Positions 1-9,900 of a stretch of DNA of 64,000 nt are shown piece after piece; position 1 is the first letter of the stretch; each line of letters begins with the position of its first letter. Where the stretch lies: assembly GCA_027422505.1 (NCBI GenBank), contig JAPQWV010000002.1:27382501-27446500 (forward strand), written 5' to 3'. The translations under genes and the position numbers were made by a program. The notes beneath the pieces were generated by a model, which was not told the DNA's origin, searched no databases, and saw only the letters and a program-made list of their open reading frames with translations. Source of the DNA: Craterostigma plantagineum (lineage: Eukaryota; Streptophyta; Magnoliopsida; Lamiales; Linderniaceae).

Positions 1-1091
1 TGCTGACCGACCGTCTGATGTTGTCCCGCTCGATGCACATCCATTGTTTGCCCATTTCGTACGCATGCGTCGGGTGTGGCCATCGCTGCGTCATTGTCGC
101 CATGATGCACCGTCTGAACAGAGTGGGCCCTGGCCGATGACCCTCCTTTGTTTCTATTCGAGGCAATATTTCCACGCCCCTTGCCTGTACCTCCACGAGT
201 TGACGCCGGTTCATATTTTTCTTCCCACCACTCCGGGTATCCAACCAGTTGAAAACAGTCTCCAACCGCATGTCCTGCCTTGTTGCAATGAGAACAGACC
301 GTGGACCGATCCCTCGCCTCTGCCTTGCGTCCACCACTTCCACCACCTCGAACAGCGAATGCCATCACCTCGGGCTTAGCCGTCGCCGCCTTCGTCAGTC
401 CGCGAATACGTTCTTCTTGGCAGATTTTCGAGTACGCCCTACTCACCGTTGGCAGCGGTTCGGAACTCAATATATTCGATCGAACAGTTCCAAAATTGAC
501 TTCATCAAGTCCCATAAAAAATTGATGAAGCTTTTCCTCCTCGCGCTTTTTGTTAATTCGAACAGACAAATTGCACTTACAACCTTCACAAGTGCATGTA
601 GGGGGCGATCGTAATTGTCCAATTCGTCCCATAGTTGCTTCAGCCTTCCGTAGTATGTGACCACTGTCGCTCGTTGTTTCAAGCCGGCTATCTCCGCCTT
701 GATCTGTTGCACTCGCGTCCCGTCAGTCACGAAAAATCTCTCTCGAAGATCGTCCCATAGATCCTTCGCCACCTCCATATGCGTCACCATCTTACGTAGC
801 GACGGTTCGATCGTGTTGAGTATCCATGATACCAACATGGAGTTAACGGTCCACCATTCTTCATCTTGCGCCTCATCGGCCGGTTGTGTCTCTACGCCGT
901 CGATGAAACCAAGCTTCTTCTTGGCCCGTAAAGCGGTGCGCATCGCCCGCGACCATTCTTCGTAATTCGTCTGATTCAATTGCACGTGAGTAATCAAGTT
1001 ACCCGGGTTCTCGTTCGACGACAAAGTGTACGCCGAACTCAATTTCTTAGGTTCATCGATTTTCTGTGAATTTGCCATGGCTCTGATACCA
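1..1091 (-). mobile_element. Ty1/Copia retrotransposon, 5' part (gag), cut by the window edge
   Basis: The minus strand reads a Copia-type Gag starting at the ATG complementary to 1078: an N-terminal region with an NYEEW segment, then a UBN2-like domain (KDLWDDLRERF, LKQLWDELDNYDRP). The frame shifts by one base near 613-618 at a C-run and continues through CTCEGCKCNLS to a zinc knuckle, C-S-H-C-N-K-A-G-H-A-V-G-D-C (CX2CX4HX4C), at about 295-254. Upstream of the ATG, the minus strand has TGGTATCAGAGCC (1091-1079), the initiator-tRNA-Met primer-binding site usual for plant Copia elements. Protease, integrase and RT would lie left of base 1. The frameshift suggests an inactive copy unless it is a sequence error. 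Confidence 0.85.
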
Positions 1092-1380
1092 TGAAAAGAT
1101 ATGAAGAAAGAATTCTTGTATTCCGTCTTGAGTGATCGAGTACACGTTTACATCATATATAGACAAAAGCTCGAAATCCTACGCACTAATTACTCTATCT
1201 ATTCCCTAATTACACGACAAAAGACAGGAAAGTATACACATGTGATCTCTACCATATATACACATATATTCAATATTACGATCTATACGATATATAAATA
1301 TATATATCAATATGTATCAAATTCAAAAGTTCATGCGCTGAGTATGGCACGTATTGCTAGCCCATTACTAATGATCTAAA
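1092..1380 (-). repeat. Probable 5' LTR of the left-edge Copia element (outer end not located)
   Basis: The primer-binding site ends at 1091 and the next plus-strand bases are TG (1092-1093), as expected for an LTR boundary. The segment is AT-rich with TATA-like runs (1250-1320) that could be the LTR promoter. I could not find a second LTR copy or a target-site duplication, so the right end is a guess. Confidence 0.4.
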
Positions 1381-1413
1381 CCAACGTCCTCAAGCAAGCA
1401 CATAATTAAGCAG

Positions 1414-1890
1414 TTGACTTTGAGTTTTTTGTATAGGTGAATTAAAAAGGAGACGACTTTCGGCTTCATCATCAAGTGCCCATTATTGAATGAATTGAAA
1501 TGTTTGACTTTGTATTGTCAGTCGTCACAAATGGCGTTAATTTGAACTACGTGGCATTCTTACAACTCTCGTGAGGAATCGTATTACATAATATGTGGTC
1601 TAGTACGAATACTAAATATTTGGTCTCAACTATATCATAACGTGCCTTTTGTTGATTTGTTTCGTTGAAAGATAAAATCTAGTAAGATTTCCAATGACAT
1701 AAAAGTCAATGGTCCGATGATTTAAAAGAACCCGAGCCGTCGATATGATCTTGTTTGATCCTACGGCTCACATCGAGAATTCAAGTACTGTATACGTCAC
1801 GAGCGAGGTAAGGAGTTCGTGGTGGGACCCGTTTTATAATCGGAGGTTGCAATCACAGCCGTATAAGATGGATAGCCCCAAAATTTGACT
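1414..1890 (+). promoter_or_regulatory. Cluster of W-box cores upstream of the WRKY locus
   Basis: TTGACT (W-box core TTGAC followed by C/T) occurs at 1414, 1504 and 1885; a fourth at 1972 falls in what looks like former coding sequence. WRKY promoters are often auto- or cross-regulated through W-boxes. The assignment is inferred from sequence only, and three hexamers in about 500 bases is only mildly above chance. Confidence 0.3.
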
Positions 1891-2562
1891 AAATTGTCAT
1901 AAATCAACCACTTTTACCTTTCATAAATTCCGTAATCACTCACCAAAACCATAACATAGCCACCACCAACTTTGACTGCAGAGAACTTCGCCGTCTCAGA
2001 CTCCAAGAAAGTCGAGTCCGCCATGAACCGCGCCGGACACGCTCGGTTCCGTAGCAGACCCGTCGAGCCTCAGGCTCATTCGACGGCTCCGCTGAGTCTG
2101 TTCACCGCCTCTCCCGGCTCGGTTAGCAGGCCGCTCTCAAATCAACATACGACCATCGAATTCACGCAGTCTGCCACCTGTTCGAAGAAAGAACTGAGTG
2201 AAGCGGGGATGGGGCTGAGCTTATCGACGTCTACGGGGAATTCGGCGTCGACGATCACCGGCGAAGGGAGTGTTTCGAACGGTAAAGCTGGCGGCGGCTC
2301 CTTGGCTGTGAAGATGTCCGCCGGGAAACCGCCGTTGAGGTGCCGGGAGCATGAGCATTCCGGCGGCGTCGGCGGGAGGACAAGTGGGTCGGGTCTTTGC
2401 CACTGTAAGAAGAGGTAAAGTTTGCATCTTTATAAAAGCTTTTTCAGTCTCTTTCTTGTCATAATTATCAACTACCAAGTTATCACCGACTTGAATTATC
2501 TGTAAATTTGCAGGAAATCAAGGGTGCGAAGGGCAATTAGAGTCCCAGCAATCAGTTCAAAA

Positions 2563-3139
2563 TGTTGGGTTGAACGGTAATATTTCGGGCCCAGCGGAAG
2601 GTTGATTTTGGACTCGTGACTATTTTGTTTGGATAATATAACCGAAATGACGCCGATAGAGAACACGAGATTTTTACGTGGTTCGGCCAATACCGCCTAC
2701 CTCCACGAAGAGCACAAGCTTTACTATATTGAGAATATTACACCGTACAAAATAACGCTCGTGTTTAAACCCAAACCCGAGATCCCTTACCCACCCGGGT
2801 AATGTTTTTGTACCTATTCCCAACTACCCCAATAAAACTAAAACCCGTTCTCACCCTTATCCACCCGAATAAGTTTACCTCTCACTATTACTCTCTAACT
2901 GACTTCTCACTTGATTTGGGATGATATAACTGAAGAATCCTCAGCCTATTTATAGATGTCTTCAGCTCTTCTGGACCACTCAAAATCGGTGGCCAGGAAT
3001 GCGCCGCGTCGCTCAGTTCTGGGCCGCTCATTCTTTATCTTTAAGATTTTTTTTCTTTTTCTTTTATATAATATTATAATATTATATAATATTATATTAT
3101 TATTTTTTTCTTACTTTTCTAACGGCGGCTGGCCTAACA
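2563..3139 (-). repeat. 3' LTR (complete) of the WRKY-disrupting Copia element
   Basis: 577 bp, bounded TGTTGGG...CTAACA on the plus strand. Its end lies next to a pyrimidine stretch TTCTCCCCCG, which on the element's own strand is the polypurine tract. It differs from the other LTR by scattered substitutions and short indels (for example at 2640, 2715 and 2949), so insertion is not very recent. An AT-rich run at 3042-3108 lies in the part missing from the other LTR. Confidence 0.85.
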
Positions 3140-3357
3140 ATTCTCCCCCGCCAGCCGCATTTGACACCTATCGAGCACCGTCTTCAGCACCGTCAAGCAC
3201 TCATCCCAGCGAGTCTGTCTGAGAGTAACCTATTCGTAATTACCACGAACGTCCATTGGCCTTCCTTGTACCAGCTACACATAACCGAATCAAGAATTCA
3301 GGTCCTATCAACTTGATTCACCCGCGGCCAATCCTATGTGCAGCTGCCGAACCAACT

Positions 3358-3618
3358 CTACCCGTCGATTCTGAAGAGGGACTTCGACGCAACCCCTTCT
3401 CCAGCAGGACTTTCCTTCTCACGATCGTCTGCCTTTCCACTACGCGCGCGCGATTTTCGTGAACCCATCGAAGTCAGAGTGTTTTGTACCACACTCCCGT
3501 CCAGACGATATAAACCTCCACGCTCTTCTCCCTTCAGTAGGACTTTTTCGCCATGTGTGATTTTACAGACTCCCCCTGCTATGAAACTCCCATAGCCCTT
3601 GGAATCTAACTGGCTCAA
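3358..3618 (-). pseudogene. Remnant of Copia Pol: gag-pre-integrase region
   Basis: The minus strand encodes SQLDSKGYGSFIAGGVCKI and LYRLDGSVV, typical of the stretch just before the integrase zinc-binding domain in plant Copia Pol. The frame is separated from Gag by a stop and is not followed by integrase or RT. Between it and the polypurine tract (3150-3357) I see nothing recognisable, so an internal deletion removed most of Pol. Confidence 0.65.
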
Positions 3619-3639
3619 GGATATTAAATTATTCCGTAA

Positions 3640-4689
3640 CTATGGGACAAAGATCACACCACCCAAAGCTCGAACCGCTCCGTCAGTCATTTTGATCTTC
3701 ACAGTTCCGACACCACGAACCGCCTGACGGTATCCATCAGCCATGGAAACCGAACCTCTTCGTATCTTCTGGAACGTATCAAAATATTTTCTTTCGGAGC
3801 AAATATGGTACTTCGACCCCGAATCAAATATCCATTCATCCTGAGAATGAGCGTCATCGTTGTAGACTGTGAGAATATCTACAACATCATCCGTATCCTG
3901 TGCTATCATGGTTGTGGAATTTTTCTCGCCGTTCTTGTCCTTCCTCCAAGTCGGACAATTCCTCTTGATGTGTCCTGGCTCACCATACTTGTAGCACACG
4001 ATGCCCTTCCCGCCATCCTTTGATTTGGACCTGCTGCTACCTCCAAATTCTCTGGCGTGAAACCTTCCTCTACGATTCTCCCCATGAATAGCCAACGCTG
4101 AATTTTGGCTATCTCCATAATTTGATCGTCTCCGCTTTTCATGCGCCAAAAGAGTTGACTGCACATCCACCATCTTCACCGTCGTCTTTCCGTACAAGAT
4201 GGTTGTGACCAAATTATCATAAGAATCAGGAAGCGGGGTAAGAAGTAAAAGGGCTTTATCTTCTTCCTCCAACTTTACTTCAACTTTTATAAGTTGATCC
4301 ACAAGTTCGTTGAACACGCTAATATGATCCATGAGATTCCCACCTTCATCCATCTTCAGCCGGTACAGCTCCCGCTCCAGATCTAACTTTGTGGTTAAGT
4401 TCTTCCCGAGATGCAACTCCTCCAACTTCGCCCACAAGTCTGGTGCAGAATCCTCGTTCACAACATTATTAATAATGTTATCCGCAATGTACAAACGGAT
4501 TGTGCTGACACATCTTGATCCCAAATCCTCCCAGTCTTCTTTCGTCATTTTCTCCGGCTTTCCCTTTTCCCCTTTCAAAGCCTTTGCCAAACCTTGGTGA
4601 ACAAGGATATCCTTCACTCGTCTCTGCCACAGAGTGAAACTCCCCGTACCATCAAATTGCCGCACTTTGAAACTGCTTTTCGTCGCCAT
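3640..4689 (-). CDS. Copia Gag with start of protease, inside the WRKY insertion
   Basis: 349-residue frame. The N-terminus has an FDGTGSFTLWQRRVKDIL motif typical of plant Copia Gag, followed by a UBN2 domain with LDLERELYRLKM. A zinc knuckle near residue 233 reads CYKYGEPGHIKRNC: the second Cys of CX2C is Tyr, which should impair zinc binding. The protease catalytic triplet survives as DSG in EWIFDSGSKYHIC (about residue 290). The frame ends at GGVIFVP, where an intact polyprotein would continue. Gag normally packages element RNA into virus-like particles; this one is probably defective. Confidence 0.8.
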   Translation of the reverse strand: MATKSSFKVRQFDGTGSFTLWQRRVKDILVHQGLAKALKGEKGKPEKMTKEDWEDLGSRCVSTIRLYIADNIINNVVNEDSAPDLWAKLEELHLGKNLTTKLDLERELYRLKMDEGGNLMDHISVFNELVDQLIKVEVKLEEEDKALLLLTPLPDSYDNLVTTILYGKTTVKMVDVQSTLLAHEKRRRSNYGDSQNSALAIHGENRRGRFHAREFGGSSRSKSKDGGKGIVCYKYGEPGHIKRNCPTWRKDKNGEKNSTTMIAQDTDDVVDILTVYNDDAHSQDEWIFDSGSKYHICSERKYFDTFQKIRRGSVSMADGYRQAVRGVGTVKIKMTDGAVRALGGVIFVP

Positions 4690-4822
4690 TATCCTTGCAG
4701 AGATTCAACAGCTTTGGCCCGACACTGGATCCCCCGTAACGAACCTTCTTAATATCTTTTCTGATGTGGAAGATCAGACAAAGCTGCAACCACAGAGCAT
4801 ACTCAGAATATCAATTAGGCTT

Positions 4823-4835
4823 GGCTCTGATACCA
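4823..4835 (-). other. Primer-binding site (tRNA-iMet type) of the Copia element
   Basis: The minus strand reads TGGTATCAGAGCC, the canonical plant Copia primer-binding site, two bases inside the 5' LTR. It is identical to the site at 1079-1091 in the left-edge element. Confidence 0.85.
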
Positions 4836-4837
4836 CT

Positions 4838-5301
4838 TGTTGGGTTGAACGGTAATATTTCGGGCCCAGCGGAAGGTTGATTTTGGACTCGCGACTATTT
4901 TGTTTGGATAATATAAAACCGAAATGACGCCGATAGAGAACACGAGATTTTTACGTGGTTCGGCCAATACCGCCTACCTCCACGAAGAGCACCAGCTTTA
5001 CTATATTGAGAATATTACACCGTACAAATTAACGCTCGTGTTTAAACCCAAACCCGAGACCCCTTACCCACCCGGATAATGTTTTTGTACTCATTCCCAA
5101 CTACCCCAATAAAACTAAAACCCGCTCTCACCCTTATCCACCCGGATAAGTTTACCTCTCACTATTACTCTCTAACTGAACTTCTCACTTGATTTGGGAT
5201 GATATAACTGAAGAATCCTCAGCCTAATTATAGATGTCTTCAGCTCTTCTGGACCACTCAAAATCGGTGGCCAGAAATGCGCCGCGTCGCTCAGTTCTGG
5301 G
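4838..5301 (-). repeat. 5' LTR, truncated at its outer end
   Basis: Matches 2563-3023 of the other LTR and then changes abruptly into WRKY coding sequence (AGGAAGTACGG). About 116 bp of the LTR's outer end, which would carry its own 5' TG terminus, is missing. Confidence 0.85.
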
Positions 5302-5984
5302 AGGAAGTACGGTCAGAAGCCAATCATGGGCTCACCATTTCCTCGGTAAATAGATACTGACTCTACAAAGCTCTAGCTCATAAAAATGTCGTCAGACAAT
5401 AATTACATCTCGGGTCCCATTTTCAGGGGTTATTACAGATGCAGCACGGTCCGAGGGTGCCCGGCGAGGAAACACGTGGAGCGAGCAACCGATGATCCAT
5501 CTATGTTGATTGTGACATACGCCGGCGAGCATAAGCACACTGCTCAATTAACAATGCTGAACTGTTTTGAGCCCAAGTGAAAGCTAAACAAGTGTCTATT
5601 TGCATGCAATTCATCAGTCTTCAAAGTAGGATCGGATTGAAAAAGTAGATGGGCTGCTTTTGTAAATTTTCAGGAGTACAGGGACAGATTGGTGATTGAG
5701 TAACTAGCTGTTTGGTGATTGCTCAGCTAGGAGTAAATTATAATAGTCGCGAAATTCCGTGTCATTGTATGTAGAGAAAAGGAAAGGAGGTGCTTTTCTG
5801 AAAAGTTTCAGGCCCAAAATGAAAAATCGTTAATATTCGTTCGAAACGCTCAATTTCCCGCATTTTCCCTTCCCTAATCAACCGCTTCGCTTATACATAA
5901 CAGTCCCCAACTCTCAGAGAAGAAGAAGAGCATCACTTTTCACAGAATCCACACGAAAAGAAAGGCTATAAGCTTGAAGATTCA

Positions 5985-6572
5985 ATGGATCTTGGCGGAG
6001 AAGACAAGGGCAAGAAGCCCGCTGATTCGACGGAGAAGGGAAATCTTTCAGAAGATTCTTCTCCTTTCGTGAGTGTGAACACTACTAGCAGTGAAGAAGA
6101 TGATCAGGGCGATAAAGCTGAGAGCAAAGATACTCTCAGTTCTTTAGCTTCTTCGCTGGAGTCAAGTCTTCCTACCAAGTGAGTGTAATGCGTAGTTCTT
6201 AATTGGGGTACCATCTTTCATATCTGCGTCTTTTTAGCAACACCTTTCTTACGTAGGAGGGGACTTTCGAGCCATTACACTGGGCATTCGAAGTCGTTCG
6301 AGAATCTTCTTGATCTGGGAACTGAAACTGCTAAGGATATGGGAAAAGAAGAGAATCTGACTAACAAGAAACAGAGGTTGATTACAGCGAGCAAGAGTCA
6401 TACCACAGGGAAATCATCGCCTTTTGAGATTAGCTGTAGTTCTGCTGATGCACTTGAAGCTTCCTCGGATCCTAAGAGCGACGATGCTGAAGATGATGAT
6501 GGTTCAGAAATGAAGGCTAAAGATGATGACAAGAATGGAGATGATCAAGAAAAAGCTAGTAGAACAAGCTGA
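5985..6572 (+). CDS. OXIDATIVE STRESS 3 (OXS3)-like protein
   Basis: Two exons: 5985 to 6179 (donor AA|GTGAGT) and 6258 (acceptor GTAG|G) to the stop at 6572. Joining them restores LPTKRGLSSHYTGHSKSF, the signature block of the OXS3 family (KRGLSK.Y.GKS.SF). Upstream is an acidic, Ser-rich segment (SSEEDDQGD); downstream is a basic NKKQRL...SKSHT segment, then a very acidic tail with runs of D. OXS3 proteins are small nuclear chromatin-associated factors linked to heavy-metal and oxidative stress tolerance; that role is family knowledge. A TATA-like TATACATAA lies near 5892. The frame is intact and the structure fits the family's usual two exons. Confidence 0.78.
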
Positions 6573-6922
6573 TTCGGGCGCAGTAACGGAATGTTCGTAG
6601 GCTATAGTTGGTGAATTCGCGATTGTTTCAAAGACTTGTTTCGTTCGATCTATTTTACATGCCTTGTTCGAACTGTGAAGAATTAACAGTCTTCTTTTAA
6701 CGAACAACCATCCGCACATATATACAGCATTGTCACGTAGAAATTAATCTGGAATATTCGAGATTGGAAATGGTAGTCTACTTCGACCAGTATCTACAGT
6801 AAAAGGCGTTTTTCTTATTCATCTTTATAGTTATCGTACAGGAAATTCATGGAGGTGTATAGCAAATAGATATCAAATTGGTATGTTCTATAAAGAAACA
6901 GAAATTCCGAAGTTGGCATCCA

Positions 6923-9900
6923 TCAGTTAATCAAAGGGGGCGCGCCTACGCTCATCCCATCATCATTTAACCTCTCCGTAAACCTGTAAAAATCTGCTGG
7001 CAAAGGAATGTTGAGCTCCGAGCAAACTAACTCTATAACCTTAGCAGTCACACCGCCAAAGTTCATCTTGTTAAGAGTGACAGCAATGGCGAATCTGTTT
7101 TCTACATCACAGTAACCCGTCGACCCGCCCATACCCGAATGACCAAACCCGATAAGCCTCCCATCGCCAGAATACGATCGCTTAAAACCAAGACCAAACT
7201 GCCCCCCTCGAACCGTTAGATCCTCGTATTCTCCAATTCCCATGAAAGCATCGTGGATTCTGCTGTTAGAGAAGAGTTTCTTCGAAGTGTTCTGAACGTT
7301 AGTGATTCCACCATCATCGTCGATCTGCAGTTTCACGTATTTCTTTCCCTTATCGTCCTTTGTGTTCTCAACGCTGTTACCAGCGATTTCATCTGTTTTC
7401 TTCGAACCCTTCTTTTTCTTGGATGTTTTTGGATCGGGAAACTTGGGAATGTGTACATGGCTTCCCAACTGTGGTTGGATCGAAGAACTGTGCTTTGGGG
7501 GGATTGTACCATGATCCACTAAAGAAGCGTAGTACCTTGCTAAAGCACGAGCAGAGCAGTGTAAATTGGCCGCAGGTATTATGGCACGACGTGTGAAGAG
7601 CGCGTTGAACATGGCTGGGAGAGTAGAAGCCAGTTGAGTAACGTCCTGTAACTGCGATTGGAAGCTCGAAGGCAATCCTGGGCGTTTTGCGACCTCTGAG
7701 AATTTTTTGATGTCATCAAGATCAGATGTGAGTGTGGCAAGTCGAGCTTCGACCCCTGAGATGATATTATCAAAAACTGAATTAGGTTGAAAAATGAAGA
7801 AAATCGGGGACTTCCAAACGATATTAAAGAAGGAAAGTATCCCTATGGATAATTATGTTGGTCACGGTCAAACGTGCCTGGAGGAATTCCAATGTAGAGC
7901 TCGCCATCGATATTAAGAGGACGAATAAATGCTTCTTCGAGAATATCTTGAAACTTCTTCGATGCATGCTGTACATGAGAAGTAACATGACTCATAAGTC
8001 ATAAGGAATCTCTTAAAACCAAAACAAAGTTTTTCGAGTAGTTTCTACTTAGTTTGCTATCTTGAAAATGTGACATCTGAAGTCGAGGAACCACTGATTT
8101 TTCTCATGAAATCATGAAAATGCCATGATGAGGATAAAAAAAGATGTGCAATTCATTTATGTCATTTCCACTAAAGATTAAGATAGTTGGCACCTCAATA
8201 ATGCCACCACATAACCAGCCAAAGGACATATAGTGGTACAACTGCTGTTGACCAGGTTCAGTCTCAGGCTCAGCATCGGCAATGCCAGTCAAACATTCTT
8301 CCCAATCAGTCATTAATAGAGGATTCCCACGCGCAAGACTGGCCCATGCATTGTGCAGACCAGATGTGTGGTTAAGCACATGATGAACCTGAGACAGATG
8401 AATCAATCGAAACATTGGGGAGTTAATCAGTCTATTTAATTCGATATATTTGAATGAGAAAAGTATAGTATCAGTTTCTGAACAGTCAATCTAATAGCCA
8501 AATCTAAAAGACTTAGAGGCTCAATCTCTTACCCTTATTTTATCTTTCCCATTGGATCCAAATCCTGGCCAAATATCTTCAACTTTGTCCTCAAGCTTCA
8601 GTTTCCTGATGCACGAAAATAAAGTTTGTATTACATCACAATTCAATTGTCCACCAAATCAATCTTTCAAGTTTCTGTACTCTGAATACGATAATAGTAG
8701 CTTATCGAAAGTTAGGTTTTATGTTTTCATACCCTTTATCGACAAGCCAATGCACCATTCCTGCAGTAATTCCTTTCGAGACTGAGAACACGGGGAATAA
8801 ACTATCTGGCTGAACGGGTCTTGGATCATATCGTCCAAGTACCCCTGCTGCCGTGTCAATAATTACCTGTCCATCTTTATATGCACACACCTGCAATTTT
8901 GGTTATTATGCATGGAGTGATGCATAGAGTGTTAAGCATTTAAGTGAAAAGAACTACTCATCAAACAACACCAAATTTAGTTAAAAACATGCTTGTACCT
9001 GAATGCCGAGTACTTTATCAGCATTCCCCAGTTCAATCAAGAGGTGCCTGAGCTTATCTTCAACATTGGACAAGGAAGGAGAGTCGAAGATCCAGCGTGG
9101 ATTGTATGATGGTCCTGTGTTCACATTGCTGGAAAAGTTTGTGAGAACAAATGAGGTGAGCATAACTGTAAATGCAGGGAAGAAGTTAAGCTCACCTTTG
9201 TAACACATGTTCAGCAAATGGCCTCATTATATCCACATAAACTATGCGAACATTCATCGTTGATGATAAACCTGAGATCATTAGTCATAATTAAAATCCA
9301 AGCAAACTACTACAACAGCGTAAAGAAACGAGCATTTTGGAGTTCTCATTGGATACCTCTTAGAAGATTAATAACCCTGCTAAATATGATTATATCACCG
9401 GGAAAGGCATCAACCTGAAGAAACACAATTGCATCATCCTTTTATGTCAAGCAAAGCAAATCTATAAGGCACGTCAAGAGCATCTGAACTTACAGGATTG
9501 AAACGTTTTACTTCTTTGTCATTTAGCTTCATCTTCTCTTTGAGAACCTTCATGTTTTTATTCCTTTGTTCGGCCAAAGATTTCATATTTTGCTTCACCA
9601 GACAATATCAGTACATGCACAGATGAAAGCATTGCCAGTATAATGAAACTGAATGCATACTTACAAGGGCTTCATTTGCTGGAGTTGAAGTCCGAAAGAA
9701 GACATTTGATATCTCCATAACTTGATCTGGAATGTCTAATCGGAGCTTAAGTCCCATCTCAGTGAAAGACGATAGAAGTGCCACATGATCACCCTGCATA
9801 TAACAGTGATATAAGTACCTCTAAAATCTATGAATATGGGCACGTAAATCATTTATGATTGGCGACGATCAACAACTGTGTACAGATTATTGGCATTAGC

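Larger units (their letters stand above)
2563..5301 (-). mobile_element. Non-autonomous (gag-only) Copia element inside the WRKY gene
   Basis: Two direct copies of an LTR begin TGTTGGGTTG on the plus strand at 2563 and 4838. The left copy is complete (2563-3139, TG...CA) and is followed by the polypurine tract complement (3140-3150). The right copy is preceded by the primer-binding site complement (4823-4835) and stops at about 5301. The element therefore reads on the minus strand: truncated 5' LTR, PBS, Gag with aspartic-protease start, a pre-integrase remnant, PPT, 3' LTR. Integrase, reverse transcriptase and RNase H are absent, so movement would need proteins in trans. Target duplication cannot be checked because the right flank is deleted. 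Confidence 0.88.
1893..5580 (+). pseudogene. Group IId WRKY transcription factor, disrupted by a Copia insertion
   Basis: Group IId landmarks appear in order: a HARF motif (NRAGHARF, about 2025), the region before the plant zinc cluster (ITGEGSVSNG, about 2252; KPPLRCREHEHS; CHCKKR, about 2395), an intron (2417 to about 2513), the exon-2 start KSRVRRAIRVPAISSK up to 2562, then RKYGQKPIMGSPFPR (5302-5346), an intron at the conserved PR|GYY position (5347-5425), and [20 protein letters not shown] to the stop at 5580. The domain ends in the zinc-finger residues C...C...HKH. Damage: no usable N-terminus (a stop at 1890 in the frame that reads NFDCRE, and a frame change near 1986), a 2.7-kb insert, and loss of the MADIPPD-like segment and an intact Trp of WRKYGQK. 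A functional protein is very unlikely. AtWRKY11/17 and 7/15 are the closest family types I know. Confidence 0.88.

Noticed and set aside
1972..2418. WRKY start at 1972
   Set aside because: The codon there is TTG, not ATG, and a group IId N-terminus is missing; upstream sequence in another frame (NFDCRE) shows earlier coding.
3256..3600. Plus-strand open frames over the Copia insert
   Set aside because: Shadows of the minus-strand gag/pol sequence; no family match.
7253..7596. Plus-strand frames opposite the ABC1K last exon
   Set aside because: Antisense shadows of a well-supported coding exon.
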